A stretch of DNA of 64,000 bases, taken from positions 6,510,001 to 6,574,000 of the forward strand of contig NC_003284.9 of NCBI RefSeq assembly GCF_000002985.6, in the 5' to 3' direction. The stretch is from Caenorhabditis elegans. Its lineage: Eukaryota > Nematoda > Chromadorea > Rhabditida > Rhabditidae. Position numbers and translations under genes: made by a program. Under the pieces are notes generated by a model, which ran no database searches, was not told where the DNA came from, and worked only from the letters and a program-made list of their open reading frames with translations. This document shows, piece after piece, positions 49,570-61,382 of this stretch; the stretch's first letter is position 1; each line of letters opens with the position of its first letter.

Positions 49570-52443
49570 TTAATTTTTTTGCTGGTGAGGTTGAATTCTG
49601 TTGATTTCTTCTCGAATTCGAGGTATCACATCCGGTGAAAATTTATGAATAGTTGGAGCAACGGCATCTGCAATTAGTTGTACTATAGAACTTTTTCAAA
49701 AACAATTTAAAGACTTTTAAGGCATCAACAGTGGAGAATCTCCATACAGAAAATAAAATAAATTAATGCAGCTTTGCTAAATCAGTTAACACTTTATATC
49801 ATCGTCAGTACAAAAATTGATCTGAAGTCCTTTTTAAAATCTTTAAAAGTTGAAAACATTGTATAATTTGGTACATTTTCAGACCATTAAAGAATGAGCT
49901 TATGGGAAAATGAATAACAGTAATTTCTACGATGCTAACATGAAGTGCAGTGATGCCGGTTTTTTCGGCACCTACGTCGAAACCCTAATGAAATTTTTTG
50001 TCTAGAAAATATAGTTTGTAACAGTGATGCATATCACGTTTAATTTTAAATGCCAAATGGTTTTTTTTAGTTTTAGCCTAAAATGCAAAAACCAATATTC
50101 TAAATTTCAGCAATTATCTTACTCCCTCAAAAACTTCAGTATTGCTCCTGAAATCTTTATACATTCATGAACTCATTAATTGGTGTCACAACAAACCTAT
50201 GATAGTCCGCCATGGGTCATTGTGTGCCATTTCCTTCTTTGTTTCTGCGAATGCACTTAATGCTGCAGAGAAGTAGTTGTTTGCCTGGTTTCCGAGTTCC
50301 GTGAAATTCAACGAGTTTGATTTCAATTGGCTGAGAATTGGGCTCACAGCTTCTAGTGGCGAACTGATCAATGGCGTTGGTGTAGCGAATTCAATTTCCG
50401 GTGGTATATGTGATGGTGTCTTTAGATACCATGGGGAGACGAACTAAAAAACAAATTGAAATGAATAAAGCAAATAAAAAACAAAACATACAACTCCTGG
50501 TGCCTTTGTTGGTTCCTGCTTAACTTCGTCATCATGCCAATTTATTTCAACTCTGAATGGTTGTGTAGAAGTCTGCTCAGCAGGTAACTTGAAATTAAAT
50601 GCAACTGGAGGGGAGGATATTACTGTTTCCGTAGGTTTAACTGGTGCTAAAGCACTTGTTAAAGTAGACACCTGCAAAAAGATAACTTTTTTTTTTTGAA
50701 ATTTTCACTGAAATAAGGGCACTAACCTGAACAGCGTCTACTTTATAGTTCCATGGAACGTACGTATGTTTGTCAACGACGGGAATAATTGTTCTGGTCG
50801 TTCTGATGATATCGTTTTTCAATGTATTTGGGTTTTTTGTGGTATACGGGTTTGGCAAAAACTTGTGCACAACTTTTGGCTTTTGAGTGGACGTTGGTTG
50901 GTTCATTGGAGCGCCACGTTCATCAACAATCACAGTTTTTATAACAGGTCCATTCGATTGAGAAGTTGTTGGCCGTGGTTTGAATTTAGAGTTTGGATCA
51001 GTTCTTCTCATGATTGGAAGACTAGTCCTCGTGACAACTCCGTCGATTACTGAAGGAAGTGCGGGAGGATGAACGGTTACATAAGTTGTGGAAGAAGTCG
51101 TTTGTGCCACCAGAGACTCAATAGGTAACCCTTTTTTCAATTCCGATTCCGGTTTTTTTCTTAGATCATATTGGCATTGCATTGGATATTCTTTGTTAGT
51201 TAAAACCTTTAATTTTTTTCTTTGTGGGAGGTTGTTAAGTTTAGACGGTACCTGTTGCATCTGTGCAAAAAATTGAGCAGCTTCTGCGGTACATTTCTTA
51301 CCAATGTTGATATAAGTGCAAGTTGACACTTCCGAAAGTTCGATTTTGCTCACGCAGTCTGGTCGGGTACACATTTCTCTGAAAAGTGTGTTTTGTGACT
51401 TACAATAATCAAGTAATGTTTATTTTCTATTATTGCGGCATGTAGTACTCGTTTCCGGAATTTCCTCGACTACTAATTTTCGAGTGCTTAATTTAAAATG
51501 GAGAATATGACCATTCGCTTACAAAAAAGTAATATCTTAAATAGAAAATCATAAAAATTGTGAAATATCGTTACAGAAAACACGTTTAATTAACAACGTT
51601 ATTAATTTAGTGCAAAACTATGAAAAAGGCTCATGAAAATATCTTTAAATTGTTGAAACTATAAGGATGCTTCTCGTAAAAAACAGGGGTGCAGTACTAA
51701 TAGAGACTGAAGTACTACTGGAGTCTACGATACTAATTTTTAGAAGGCCTTGAAGGGTGCAGTATTAGTAAATATGCCTTACTACTGAAAAAGAAAAAGT
51801 ACCTATATATACTTACCTGCATGATTGCAGCTTATCCGCAAAAACCGTATCATTTCTGTTACAAACCGATGATTGCGGTTCTGCTAGCACATCCTGAATG
51901 CATTTGCTTCTTCTCAAGAAGATCTTCTGTCGTTGTAGAGAAAATGGAGCACATAAATATGAATGTAACCTTTTTCCGCGCTCTAGTTGGGTTTTTTCAG
52001 AGGGTTTACCGCACTGTACCATTTTTTGATCAAAACACGGGAGGATGCGACTATAGGTTCTAAAACATGATTAGTTTTAGTTTGGTACTGGTTCTCCTAA
52101 ATTTCAAACCTGCAAGTATGCATTAGCTTTGCTTCTGTCGTAATATTGAAAATAACTTCAATGGGATTCATATTGAAGTCAACCTAAATATGAATTTTAA
52201 AATTTTATTCCCAAGAATACATACCTTCTGAGCGCTAAGTTGCATTACACACGGCAAGAAATCCTTTAGTTGACAGCATAATGAAGCTATAAATGTAATC
52301 TTAAGAAATTGCTGTAGTAAACACCTCACCTGTGTATAAAATGCTGAAAAAAAATAATAACCTCATCAGTGGACTTCTGCTTATTAAAATGACTTCTTAC
52401 ACCCGCAATGAAACACGCCTGTAAATCTGCAAAATAAAATCAT
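49570..52443 (-). CDS. Cysteine-rich secreted nematode protein with Pro/Thr-rich tail
   Basis: Nine exons on the minus strand: 52403-52443, 52330-52343, 52225-52286, 52110-52183, 51817-52059, 50727-51378, 50492-50671, 50197-50443 and 49570-49667, joining in frame to 536 residues. The first ATG opens a hydrophobic leader (MILFCRFTGVFHCGILYTA) that reads as a signal peptide; the second exon is only 14 nt. The N-terminal third has many cysteines (LCCQLKDFLPC, LMHTCRTYSRILPC, VQCGK, LCAPF, SKCIQDV, LQSCREMCTRPDC, TCTYINIGKKC), a disulfide-rich extracellular module similar in style to worm DUF19 or chondroitin-proteoglycan-4 domains. The rest is Pro/Thr/Lys-rich, low complexity and probably disordered, ending in an amphipathic helix. 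Function is unknown. It is tail to tail with svh-2. The 5' end is the least certain part. Confidence 0.78.
51690..51790. repeat. Repeat related to the CTATTAGT inverted-repeat family
   Basis: GGTGCAGTACTAATAGAGAC and, near 51767, GGTGCAGTATTAGTAAATAT are partial direct and inverted relatives of the arms at 1760-1876 and 48025-48139. It lies in the intron between 51378 and 51817 of the minus-strand gene. Confidence 0.4.
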
Positions 52444-53557
52444 TGGAACATTGAAAGAAATTAAGCTATAAATGCCAACATCAAAGTACAAATGAAGTGC
52501 AAGCCGAATTGGAATGCGGTATGCACAAGTGTGGAATTATTTGGAAATGAATAGAATGACTCAGATTACACACGTGCGTGCAACCGTAAAACGACGGCAT
52601 ACCATCAACTACCGCGTGCTTCTCACATTGCTCGGCCCACCAAATAAAGGCAGACTTGAGAGGTGTTGAGCGGCTGGTCGCTTAGACAGTCGGGGTGGTG
52701 TCAATCTCAGCGTCTCGTCTGGCTACTTTCCATCGCGTTCGGTTTTGGCCCTACCTTTTTCTAGTTCCTACCGTAATGTCAATATTGTGTGGCAACGGGT
52801 GAGCAAGGAAATGCAGAAACCGGGAAAGAGGCGGTAGATCGACGGAAAGTGAGTATTAGGGTGTTGAATTGATTGCGTGCTCATGGCGCAGACGATACCT
52901 TGGTTTTTGATCGGACGCAAAATGGAGATGAGCGCGAAAAACCATGGCGTACGAAAACTATGTCGGGCTAGGCTGTCTGTCAGCTGACATAAGCTGTTAA
53001 TGCACTGTTTGGCAAACAAACTTCAGGAAGTGTGAAATATGAAATTATCGCCTGATTCAATTGGATGAGTTTTGAGTTTTGATCTAGGTTTATCAGCGAA
53101 GAGCAAAAGTGTCTAATACACGGGATATTCTAAAATGACAAGCACAAGTTTCCAGTAGAACTCAAGTTTACCACAAAAGTACGTATGACATGAAATTTAA
53201 TTTTAATAAAATCTCAATATTAATGCAGGTTTTACTTACCGATGTTTTTCAAGTTTTCATACTTACATATGAAAGGAAAATTCACTAATGGCTTCAATGG
53301 CAGTTTTTTAATACATATATTAGTTAAGGTATTAGTTCGATAGGTGCACGAAGATTACAAATTTGTTCCCATCGCCTCCCATCGACTCAAAATGTCTATT
53401 TACTATTAAAAATATGCACAATAAAACAAAAAAAAGCAAACAAACAAGGAAATTAAATAAAACCAAGAAAAATTTAGCAAAATTTAAATCTCAAAATAGG
53501 TATATTGTGATATTTTTTGTAATGTTTTGAATGATTATAAATTTTTTTAAACACATT

Positions 53558-53590
53558 TTCAAAAAGTCTCACTATGAGAGACTTTTTGAA
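53558..53590. repeat. 13-bp-arm hairpin
   Basis: TTCAAAAAGTCTC, a seven-base loop, then GAGACTTTTTGAA, an exact inverted repeat. Confidence 0.8.
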
Positions 53591-53750
53591 GTGTTATGAA
53601 ATGTTATCTATTGAAAACATGTTGGGGTACTGCTTATACACAAGTTACTTTTTTAATAACCGAAACTCGTTGGAAGGTCTTTCACAAGTTCAATATTCAG
53701 TCGGATATTCCAGTCTGAAATTATAATTGTTAAAAATCGAAACAGTTGAA

Positions 53751-54226
53751 ATGATAATCCTATTGCTTCTAGTTTTACTCTTCACCTCTGAACTTCAGCC
53801 GAGTCATCAGCCGCACAGCCCTACTCTGAAGATAGAGATCAGTTTTTTTGTGCATTTCCAAACTAAGAAAAAGCAGGGATTCGTGATAATGTTGAAGAAC
53901 CATCTCAACACTACTTACATGTAACCTGACTCTGTTCGAAAGTTGACCGGAAGCCCCCGGTACATAAACAACATGACCTTCCACCCGCCATGAGTAAACA
54001 TTCCACTATTTCAGACCTCTCACTTTCTTACACACGCCCTTCAATCTCAATAGTGTTGAATGGAGGAAAACGGTCAGACGGGAACAGTAATGCTCTTTTG
54101 TATCCATATCGCCCCTTTCTGGGAGACGGCACGATTAGCAAACCGAACGAAGAAATTGGATACGGTAAAGTTGAAAAACTAGAGTATCGTTTTATTTTTA
54201 AAATAAATAATTTTTTCGAAATTTGA
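53751..54226 (+). CDS. Possible small secreted-protein gene, two exons
   Basis: An ATG at 53751 opens MIILLLLVLLFTSELQPSHQ, a good signal peptide. A second coding-like segment from 54014 has a clean acceptor (CCACTATTTCAG) and the reading LSYTRPSISIVLNGG...LLYPYRPFLGDG, with a donor-like TACG/GTAAAG near 54165; read through, it stops at 54226. Joining them needs a weak donor, A/GTTTTTTT at about 53846. The minus strand of 53775-53984 also reads plausibly, so the strand is not certain. The right part overlaps the expected dop-3 3' UTR. Confidence 0.25.
54191..54196 (-). terminator. Candidate dop-3 polyadenylation signal
   Basis: TTTATT on the plus strand gives AATAAA about 110 bases downstream of the dop-3 stop codon. 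Confidence 0.45.
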
Positions 54227-54303
54227 ACGTTCAAAACGATCAGTAAGGCAATGACACATAAAGTTTCCATACAAATAGAATAAGAAAATAAAATATATTA
54301 AGA

Positions 54304-57300
54304 TCATCTTTTTTTGAATATCCCGCATGATAAAATGTTCCGGAAGGCATTTCGGAATCTTTGGTCAAAAACTGTGTAGATCAATGGATTGAGAGAAGAA
54401 TTGAGACTGAAATTAATTATTTAACAGAATGTAATAGTGCCTTAAAAAGACGAAAACTCACTATCCCAGCCATGTCGCAAGATATAAGGGAAGGAAACCA
54501 ACACAGGCACTATTTTCATCAATTATCAAACAAATTGAATTGCTCAGGTGAAGCACGAAAAATGGCAACCAACAGAAGAGGAACACAGCTGAAATGTAAA
54601 ATTGTTTATTGGAACTGCTTCTTTCTAGTGATTGAAAGTTACCTAGCACAACTGCAAGAGTTACTGTAGCTTTGTGTTCCCTCCTCATTTGTTTGGTAGC
54701 CTTTTTCACCATGTGCCTTGATGGTCTTGGCTTATTCCATCCGCTGGTTGCGCGACTCAGGCTATAATTCATATTTGAATAATTAACACTGATATAGTAA
54801 AATAGGGTACTTTTCCGATTTCTGCCCCCCAAAATGTTTTTTATTCAATATTTCAATTTAAATACTCACGTGAATGTTTATTTCAATACTATCACAATTA
54901 TTAGGCTTAACAAACAACAATAATAAGCCTGAAATTACAAAAAAGTTCACGTTTCATTAATGAAAATATCGAAAACATTTTGGGGGGCAGAAATCGGAAA
55001 AGTACCTAAAATAGTTACCTTTTAAATAATCGATTTTTATATACCCGCATAGAATCCGAAAAAGAAAATTCATCATTGGCTAAGAGATCAGCAAGGCTTT
55101 TTTTGTGAGAGTTTCTGTTAAGAGAATCAGTGTCCATATACCCATTTGTTTTCAATAAAGTGGTTGATTTGCTTTTCATCAATATTCCCGGATTCGGGAG
55201 GAGTTTTTGTTTATGTGTTCCATTCTGATGAGAAAATGGAAGATCGTTAGATTTTTGGCTGAGTTTCTTCTCGTCTTGAATACTCGGCACACTTATGCTT
55301 CTCAGTTCTGGTTTTACATCTAGCAATCTTGTTGTGCTTGTATTTGATCTGAAATTTCAGGATGATATTTGAATAGAAAAATACTAATTCAAACCTAGTT
55401 GTATGCAACTGTTCCCTCGAATGCTTTACACTATTAGACCCATCGATGAAAGGAAGGATCTCTTCAAGCTCCTCACCGAAGGATCTGGAAGTTTGAAAGC
55501 TTAAGGGAAACGTTTATAGACTGCCCAAAAATACTTATTTACCTAGTGAGAATTGCCGAAGAGTACTTGTCGTCCAACATTTCAACTGTATCCCGAAGGT
55601 CCATTATTGAAATTTCTTTTTCTTTTTCTGCTTCTAAAGAATTTTCAGATGAAACTTCCGATAAAACTATTAGCTTAAAATGTATACCTGGTCGTTCTAT
55701 AATTGTTAAGTTAGGCATACTTCCACATTCAGGAATCGCCGGTATTGATGTACTTGGATACGGCGTTTTCTTTGGCAGAAAGTTATTGAACGAGTTGATC
55801 ATTGGTGAGATCGTTGATGCATCTTCAGACGATTCCGACATGGTTGGGAACGATGACGTCTGCAACAAAACACGCCATTTTCATTGTCTATTCGCTTTAC
55901 TCTTTTTATTTTATTTTCTGCACTAGCACTTCAATCCTGGGAATAAATTGAATTCTCTGAATACGAATGTCAATTACAGGATGCATTAGATGCCCCGGAT
56001 ATGCTAGAGGCTAGCAGGTTTTCTCAACAAAATACAAAACCAAAGCAAGTGGGTTTGACACGTCTGACCGAATTTGTTGTTAGCACCGAACACATCAAAA
56101 TAACGAATTGATGATTGGTGATTGGTTAGCAAAAAATTTCATTAGAGATATCAAACCTGAAAACTGATTTCTAACAGTATTTGATCCGTTCGATTTTTGA
56201 AATGTTTGCCCATTTGTCTAGCGATCTGGGCACCACCAAGAAGTGCCGAGCTGATCTGAAAACATTTCAATTAAAAAACCTTTTAAGAAAAATTATCAAT
56301 GTTCTACTTTATCGTTTTCACTCCTCTGTGCTTGCCGTAAGCTTCTTGCTCGCTCTCGTTGCCGCAGCCTTCGGAAAATAATTGTATATAAAATGATCAT
56401 GGCAATGCATGGAATAAAAAATGAAAAGATTGATGAGATCATGTTGAAGTATGGGTTTGCCAATTCGCATTCCTGTAACTTAAATCGATTGAGATAAAAA
56501 ACGGACTGGTATTTTGTTTTAATAAAATTCTAGTCCACGCTACGGCATTTAATAGTTTTGTTGGATATTTTGTTGTAAATTATAAAAAAAATCAGAAAGT
56601 ATGAACTAAAAAAACTTCAAAATAACCCAAGAACAAGTTTTTGCAATTTTGTAGCCGGAAATACGGTACTTGGTCTCGAAGCGACCAAGAAAACCGGGGT
56701 TTCGTATTTTCATTTCAAAAATTAGGTGAATTAGCGGATTAAAACATAGATTAGATTATATTAAAGTTCAAGTCATTCTTGAATTGACCTTGATTTTTCA
56801 TGTATATCATTTTTTAATTTTTAAAAATTCATAGAGATAGAAAGTAACATAGAAAATTGATTGATTCACAGATATTTCTCGAATGACTAAAATTTAGAGA
56901 TTTTACTTCGAACATTTTTTTTTGCTGGAGGGGTTTCTCAAAATTTCAGATACACAAAAGAAAACTAAAACTTCACGCTGTAAAATTGTAATAAAGTCAG
57001 CGGCTCTTTTTCTTTTTTTCAATATTGATGTTAAAGTCATATATGAACATTGTATGTTTTTTGTCGAATTGTTTTATGATTTGAAACTGAATCTTAACGA
57101 CATTACGCCATCTTTAAATTTTCTAGGCGCTTAACAATTATCCATCCGTATGTTATTTTTACTTCAAAAAAAATCTTTAAATTCGGGTTGCTTTGTCTAA
57201 TTGAATTAATGAAGAGCATATATGAGTCATGATGATGTCATTTCAATTTGTTCCTATTATTTTATGGGCGTTTGTTTGGCGGCCCCCCGTCGTGGGAGAC

Positions 57301-59518
57301 ACAACGAAAATGTGGTGGTGTGTCTTAAATTGACAATTCAATTAGTACTTACGACCCCGTCACTTCTCTATCTACAGAACTTGGCTTAATTTAATCTTAA
57401 CGGTGCTCATTCTGTCGGCACATCTTGTGATTTTTTTTGTGGAAATCAAAAACTGATCTGTACCATCAAATTTTGGTTTTGTATTATGAAAAAAAGTGCT
57501 TATTTTTGCTTTGTTTTATTTTTTTGTCTTTTTTGGAAAAAAAAAGTAATCTATCATGAAGAGTTTTTGCTCAAGATTGACGTGTAGACTGAGTGCGTCA
57601 GAAACGCGTTCTTCCTTGTTGGGTTTTTTTTGTTGTGAATTGCAACAGCTTCAAAACTCACATCGTTCTCTTCCATTGGATTCACTCCCAAAAGAAGTGG
57701 AAGAGCAACAGCAACACTGACACCCCATACAATCGTGATCGAAATCATGGCACGGCCACCACGTGCACCGTACTGAGCATATGAGATTGGATGACCTATT
57801 GCAATATATCTGAACGATACATTTTTTAAAATTTGTTTTGTTGTCTTTAGGGGATTCTGACAATACATAGGATTATGATTCTGGGATTAATTTTTGGAAA
57901 ATGTTTGACTTTTGTTTCTCGGACATCTACAATACCAATACTCAGATGTAAAGTCGTTGTATCAATAACGGAAAACTACGGTATCCAGACTCTAAACGGC
58001 CAAAAGTTTTCAAACAAAAAAGGATGTGCGACCTTAAAAATTACAATAACCTTCCCTCCTTTCTTTTTTGAAATTTTCGTCGATTTTTATTTCAATTTTG
58101 TACTAAATTTTGTATATAATTTTATTGTTGTTCAACAAGTTCTACAAAACTTAACGTTTTTTAAAAGAAAAATAGCAAATTACAGTACTAACTAAAGGAG
58201 CACATCTATTTAAATATATTTGGTCGTGTCGAGACTGGGTTCCATATTTATTTCAAAAATTGTATAAACTGGCATCTAGATAGTATTAGTCGATGCAAAT
58301 CTTTATGCACGAAAAATAAAATTCAGTATTCAATTGTTTAATTTTGATTCCCTAAATCTAAAGCTTTTTTTGGTTTGAGAAGTTTTTTTTTTGAAAATTT
58401 TAACGCAAATAACACTTATTTTTGATAAAAATTATTCAAAAATCATACCTATCTAACGAAATTGCGAGTAAATTTAGAATAGAAGCTGTCGAGCACGCGA
58501 CGTCGAGTGCTTGATACACGTGGCAGAAAAATGAACCCAGTCCCCATTTGAAATCGTTCCACTCATAATATACACCAAATGACATCACTCCTATGGCAAC
58601 CTGAATGGGAAAATTGAATTGTGTGTGTGGGAAAATTATTGTGCACTAAATTTAATTTAATAAGATTATGTTTTTGATCTTGATATATGTAGCTTTTAAA
58701 TGTTCTTTAATAAAGTTGGACCAAGTTTCACATTTTGCACCAAAAATCTAGTAAGGTAGCATTTATCTCAAAAAACTTCCGGAGCATGACGTCATTCTAG
58801 AAACTTGTTCATTTTTTGTCGAAATTCAAATCTTCTTCCATCTTCTTGCAGAAGATTTTTGGTGTTCGCAATATTTGCGAAGACGCATTGCATTTTGATT
58901 CCCGTGGGTGCGATTCGCGTGCTTGTATCATTTTGACATCATCGGATCTCCATATATATAGAGTGAGTCAAAGTGCAGTGGCCCCCATTGAACAATTGGA
59001 GAAGGGCTCCAATGCAGTTGAAAATAGATGAGAAAAGACCAGGTACATAATGTTATGCTTGAAAATTTGAATGGCCCAATGGCCAGATCTCCCCGGGGAG
59101 ACCGCGCTGAACCAAAGTATGGACCTGGCAATGTCTGGGTAGAAAATTCTTGTTTTTTTTTCTATTTTGTTCTATCATCAAGAATTCACAATCCTATTTT
59201 TTGGTTGAACAAATGTTTGATAAATCATTATTGTATTCTAGCTTAATTTGGAATAGTTTCCTATTCTTATTTTTGCTATTTTATTTCAAAATTATAATTG
59301 AACTAACTCACCATAAAATCAGAAACTGCTAAGCTCACAATTAGCATATTTGTGACGGTTTGTAGAGATCGTTCTCGAAACACTGACATTATCACGAGAA
59401 CATTTCCAAAAACTGCCATGGTGGGCACCAGTGGCAGAAAAACGCCAGCGGCCACTCGCCATAACACAACCATCAGAGGTGACTCAATGTCTGTAACGTG
59501 GTGTTGTCCAGCCAACAT
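54304..59518 (-). CDS. dop-3: D2-like dopamine receptor (class A GPCR)
   Basis: Eleven exons on the minus strand: 59312-59518, 58449-58600, 57662-57809, 56308-56472, 56157-56255, 55543-55859, 55395-55484, 55019-55348, 54643-54761, 54462-54588 and 54304-54406, giving 618 residues. Seven helices are visible. GNVLVI marks TM1 and LAVSDFM TM2. TM3 has Asp102 for the amine ([10 protein letters not shown]) and the DRY motif at 119-121. TM5 serines 182, 183 and 186 (ISSIFS) match those that bind the catechol in D2. A roughly 300-residue third intracellular loop and a short C-terminal tail are typical of Gi/o-coupled D2 receptors. TM6 has FCWLPFF and TM7 NPLIY (591-595). From memory, DOP-3 couples to GOA-1 and slows locomotion, opposing DOP-1. 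The start has a trans-splice-like acceptor just upstream. Confidence 0.93.
54806..55006. mobile_element. 201-bp palindromic hAT-like MITE inside a dop-3 intron
   Basis: The termini are GGTACTTTTCCGATTTCTGC and its inverted counterpart. The flanks TAAAATAG (54798-54805) and TAAAATAG (55007-55014) are an exact 8-bp target duplication. It occupies most of the 257-base intron 54762-55018, starting four bases from the 5' splice site. The length equals that of the copy at 22444-22644. Confidence 0.9.
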
Positions 59519-59906
59519 TCTGATTTTAGACGACGGATTTCCAGAGAAAATATTAAGAAGAATAATAATATATAAGTACGGGTAGTAGAAGGAATACGGA
59601 AGTATCGGAAAGCACTATGAACAAGTTGTTGCGAAAATGGGCAGCTGATGTGTTTGAGGAGGGTGTCGGCATATGAAAACCAGTGAATGAGGTGCCCACA
59701 TCGCTTTTTATAGACTTATTCGGGGAAGAAAAGAAATATATAAGAGGGTGTAGGGGAAGATGGGACGCTTTCTGGGGAGGGCTCGGTTTCTTGTCAAAGT
59801 TTTCTGTTGGGACCCTGTCGTTTTTTCTTCGTTCCGTCTCCCACTTCTTGAAATAAGAAATAACACAGCAAAATAGAAAACAGAAGGGAGAAAGTACGAA
59901 GTTTCA

Positions 59907-60161
59907 CTAAAACACCATGTTCTTCATATGAAAAATGTCGGTGAACGAGTAAAGCACGCTGATGGAGGGACCGGCAAAAACAAACGTTTCTATGCTATAC
60001 GAAGCACCACTTAAAAATGGCAAAACAAAATGAGCCTTGTGAGGAGACATGTAATTTCCAAAAACATCTGATTTTCTACCGAGCTGCTTCAGGATGTCAC
60101 TTGCAGCTTTGAGCCCCGCCGCCAAAAAAGTGGCATCATTTTTTACCATTAAATTTTGCAT
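59907..60161 (-). CDS. Possible small gene or gene relic
   Basis: A frame from ATG at 60161 to TAG at 59907 encodes 84 residues with natural-looking composition: MQNLMVKNDATFLAAGLKAA, then SDVFGNYMSPHKAHF and an aromatic end. The frame stays open to 60191, where a stop precedes it, so no longer N-terminus exists without a splice. No family was recognised. It sits about 400 bases upstream of dop-3 on the same strand. Confidence 0.35.
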   Translation of the reverse strand: MQNLMVKNDATFLAAGLKAASDILKQLGRKSDVFGNYMSPHKAHFVLPFLSGASYSIETFVFAGPSISVLYSFTDIFHMKNMVF

Positions 60162-61124
60162 GGCTCTACGATTTTGTGCATCGTTGAACAATCATCGCTC
60201 ATCCCATTGTTGGTTTCCGAGTTATGCATCAAAAGTTTGTGCGTTGGCCTTGTCTGGTCACTATAAACGCTATGTTTTCTAGATTCTACTTTTTAGATTC
60301 ATAAGGTCCCCTGCCTGAATTTAGTTTCAAAACAATAAACAACTCTAAATGTTGCATGTCATGTAAATAACGATTAAACGTGTGGTGTGAAGGAAACAAA
60401 ACAATCTCAGCGAAAGTGCGAAAAATGTTTAAGACAATAGAAAAGAGCGGCTCTAAATGGCGTTAAAACAAAGAGCCGGAATAGGAAAAAGCAAACTTAA
60501 TGTTGGTAGTGACACAGAAAATAGAAAAAAAAAATTGGAGGTGACAGAAAAAAAAAACGCAATATGTGAGTAGGTGTGCTACAAGATTGTCAAAGTGTAG
60601 TTAAAATAGAAATAACTAAACAAACCAAAAAATACAAAGTAGCTAGTTTGATTACTCAATTTTTAGCTTATTTTTATATTTTCAAATGAAACCTATGTTA
60701 TTGGAAAGATGACTTTTGAAATAAGGCACTACAAAAAATCAGCAGCAGATGAGCAAATTGAACTATGAAAAAAAACTGTTTTCAGTCCAATGTTATTTTC
60801 TACAAAAAAAATTTGAAAACTTTCAGACTTGCAAAAAAATTCAAAAAGCGTCCAGAACGTTTTTCTCACTCTAAACACAAAACAAAATTATAGACAGCTT
60901 GCAAAATTCCACATCCTCGAAATTAGATTTTTCTAGTTCAAATTCAGCTCCTCTGTCGCTGGATGTTTTAAATGGTATTTCGACGGTGTTTTTTCAAATA
61001 ACATATATTTCATTTAAAAGTCTGAAAGTGAGCTGAAATACTTTCTTCAAAAGAGCAAATAATATATTGAATGTTTTCATATTCCAGCGGGAAACATAGA
61101 CATATAGCTAAAGTTTCACTAGTT

Positions 61125-61382
61125 TCATTTTTTGCGCAATTTATTGCCATCTATGTTTTTACACTCAGTATTTGATGGATTAGACTTGTAGGGGTTATAG
61201 ACGGTACTCATGCAAAGCGTATTGCAAAAAAGGTTGTATGGTAATCCCGGCACAGGATCAACTAAATGGGGCGCTTCGCCACACCAGTTCCAAGACAAAA
61301 AGTCAAACAAAAGCAAAAAGATTAGAAATTCACAGCCAACAAGACATGACTCTATTTTTTGACAAGTTAATGCTGAGGACAA
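61125..61382 (-). CDS. Possible small cysteine-containing secreted protein
   Basis: The 85-residue frame has a hydrophobic stretch (CEFLIFLLLFDFLSW, about 17-31) followed by a polar part with GEAPHLVDPVPGLPYNLFC, NTLCMSTVYNPYKSNP and a final Cys. This looks like a signal peptide plus a short disulfide peptide. The true start may be an internal or spliced one. There is no known family and no clear splice signals. Confidence 0.35.
   Translation of the reverse strand: MSSALTCQKIESCLVGCEFLIFLLLFDFLSWNWCGEAPHLVDPVPGLPYNLFCNTLCMSTVYNPYKSNPSNTECKNIDGNKLRKK

Larger units (their letters stand above)
52444..54303. other. Interval between the cysteine-rich gene and the dop-3 3' end
   Basis: It contains the promoter of the cysteine-rich gene, a GC-richer block at 52560-52960, an imperfect hairpin (53558-53590) and coding-like pieces at 53751-54226 listed separately. 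The dop-3 3' UTR should enter from the right; a minus-strand AATAAA lies at 54191-54196. Confidence 0.5.

Noticed and set aside
50766-51276. Plus-strand ORFs opposite the cysteine-rich gene
   Set aside because: Antisense shadows of a confirmed minus-strand exon.
58816-59131. ORFs on both strands in the first dop-3 intron
   Set aside because: Probably a dispersed repeat with higher GC content; no splice sites fit the receptor and no family is seen.
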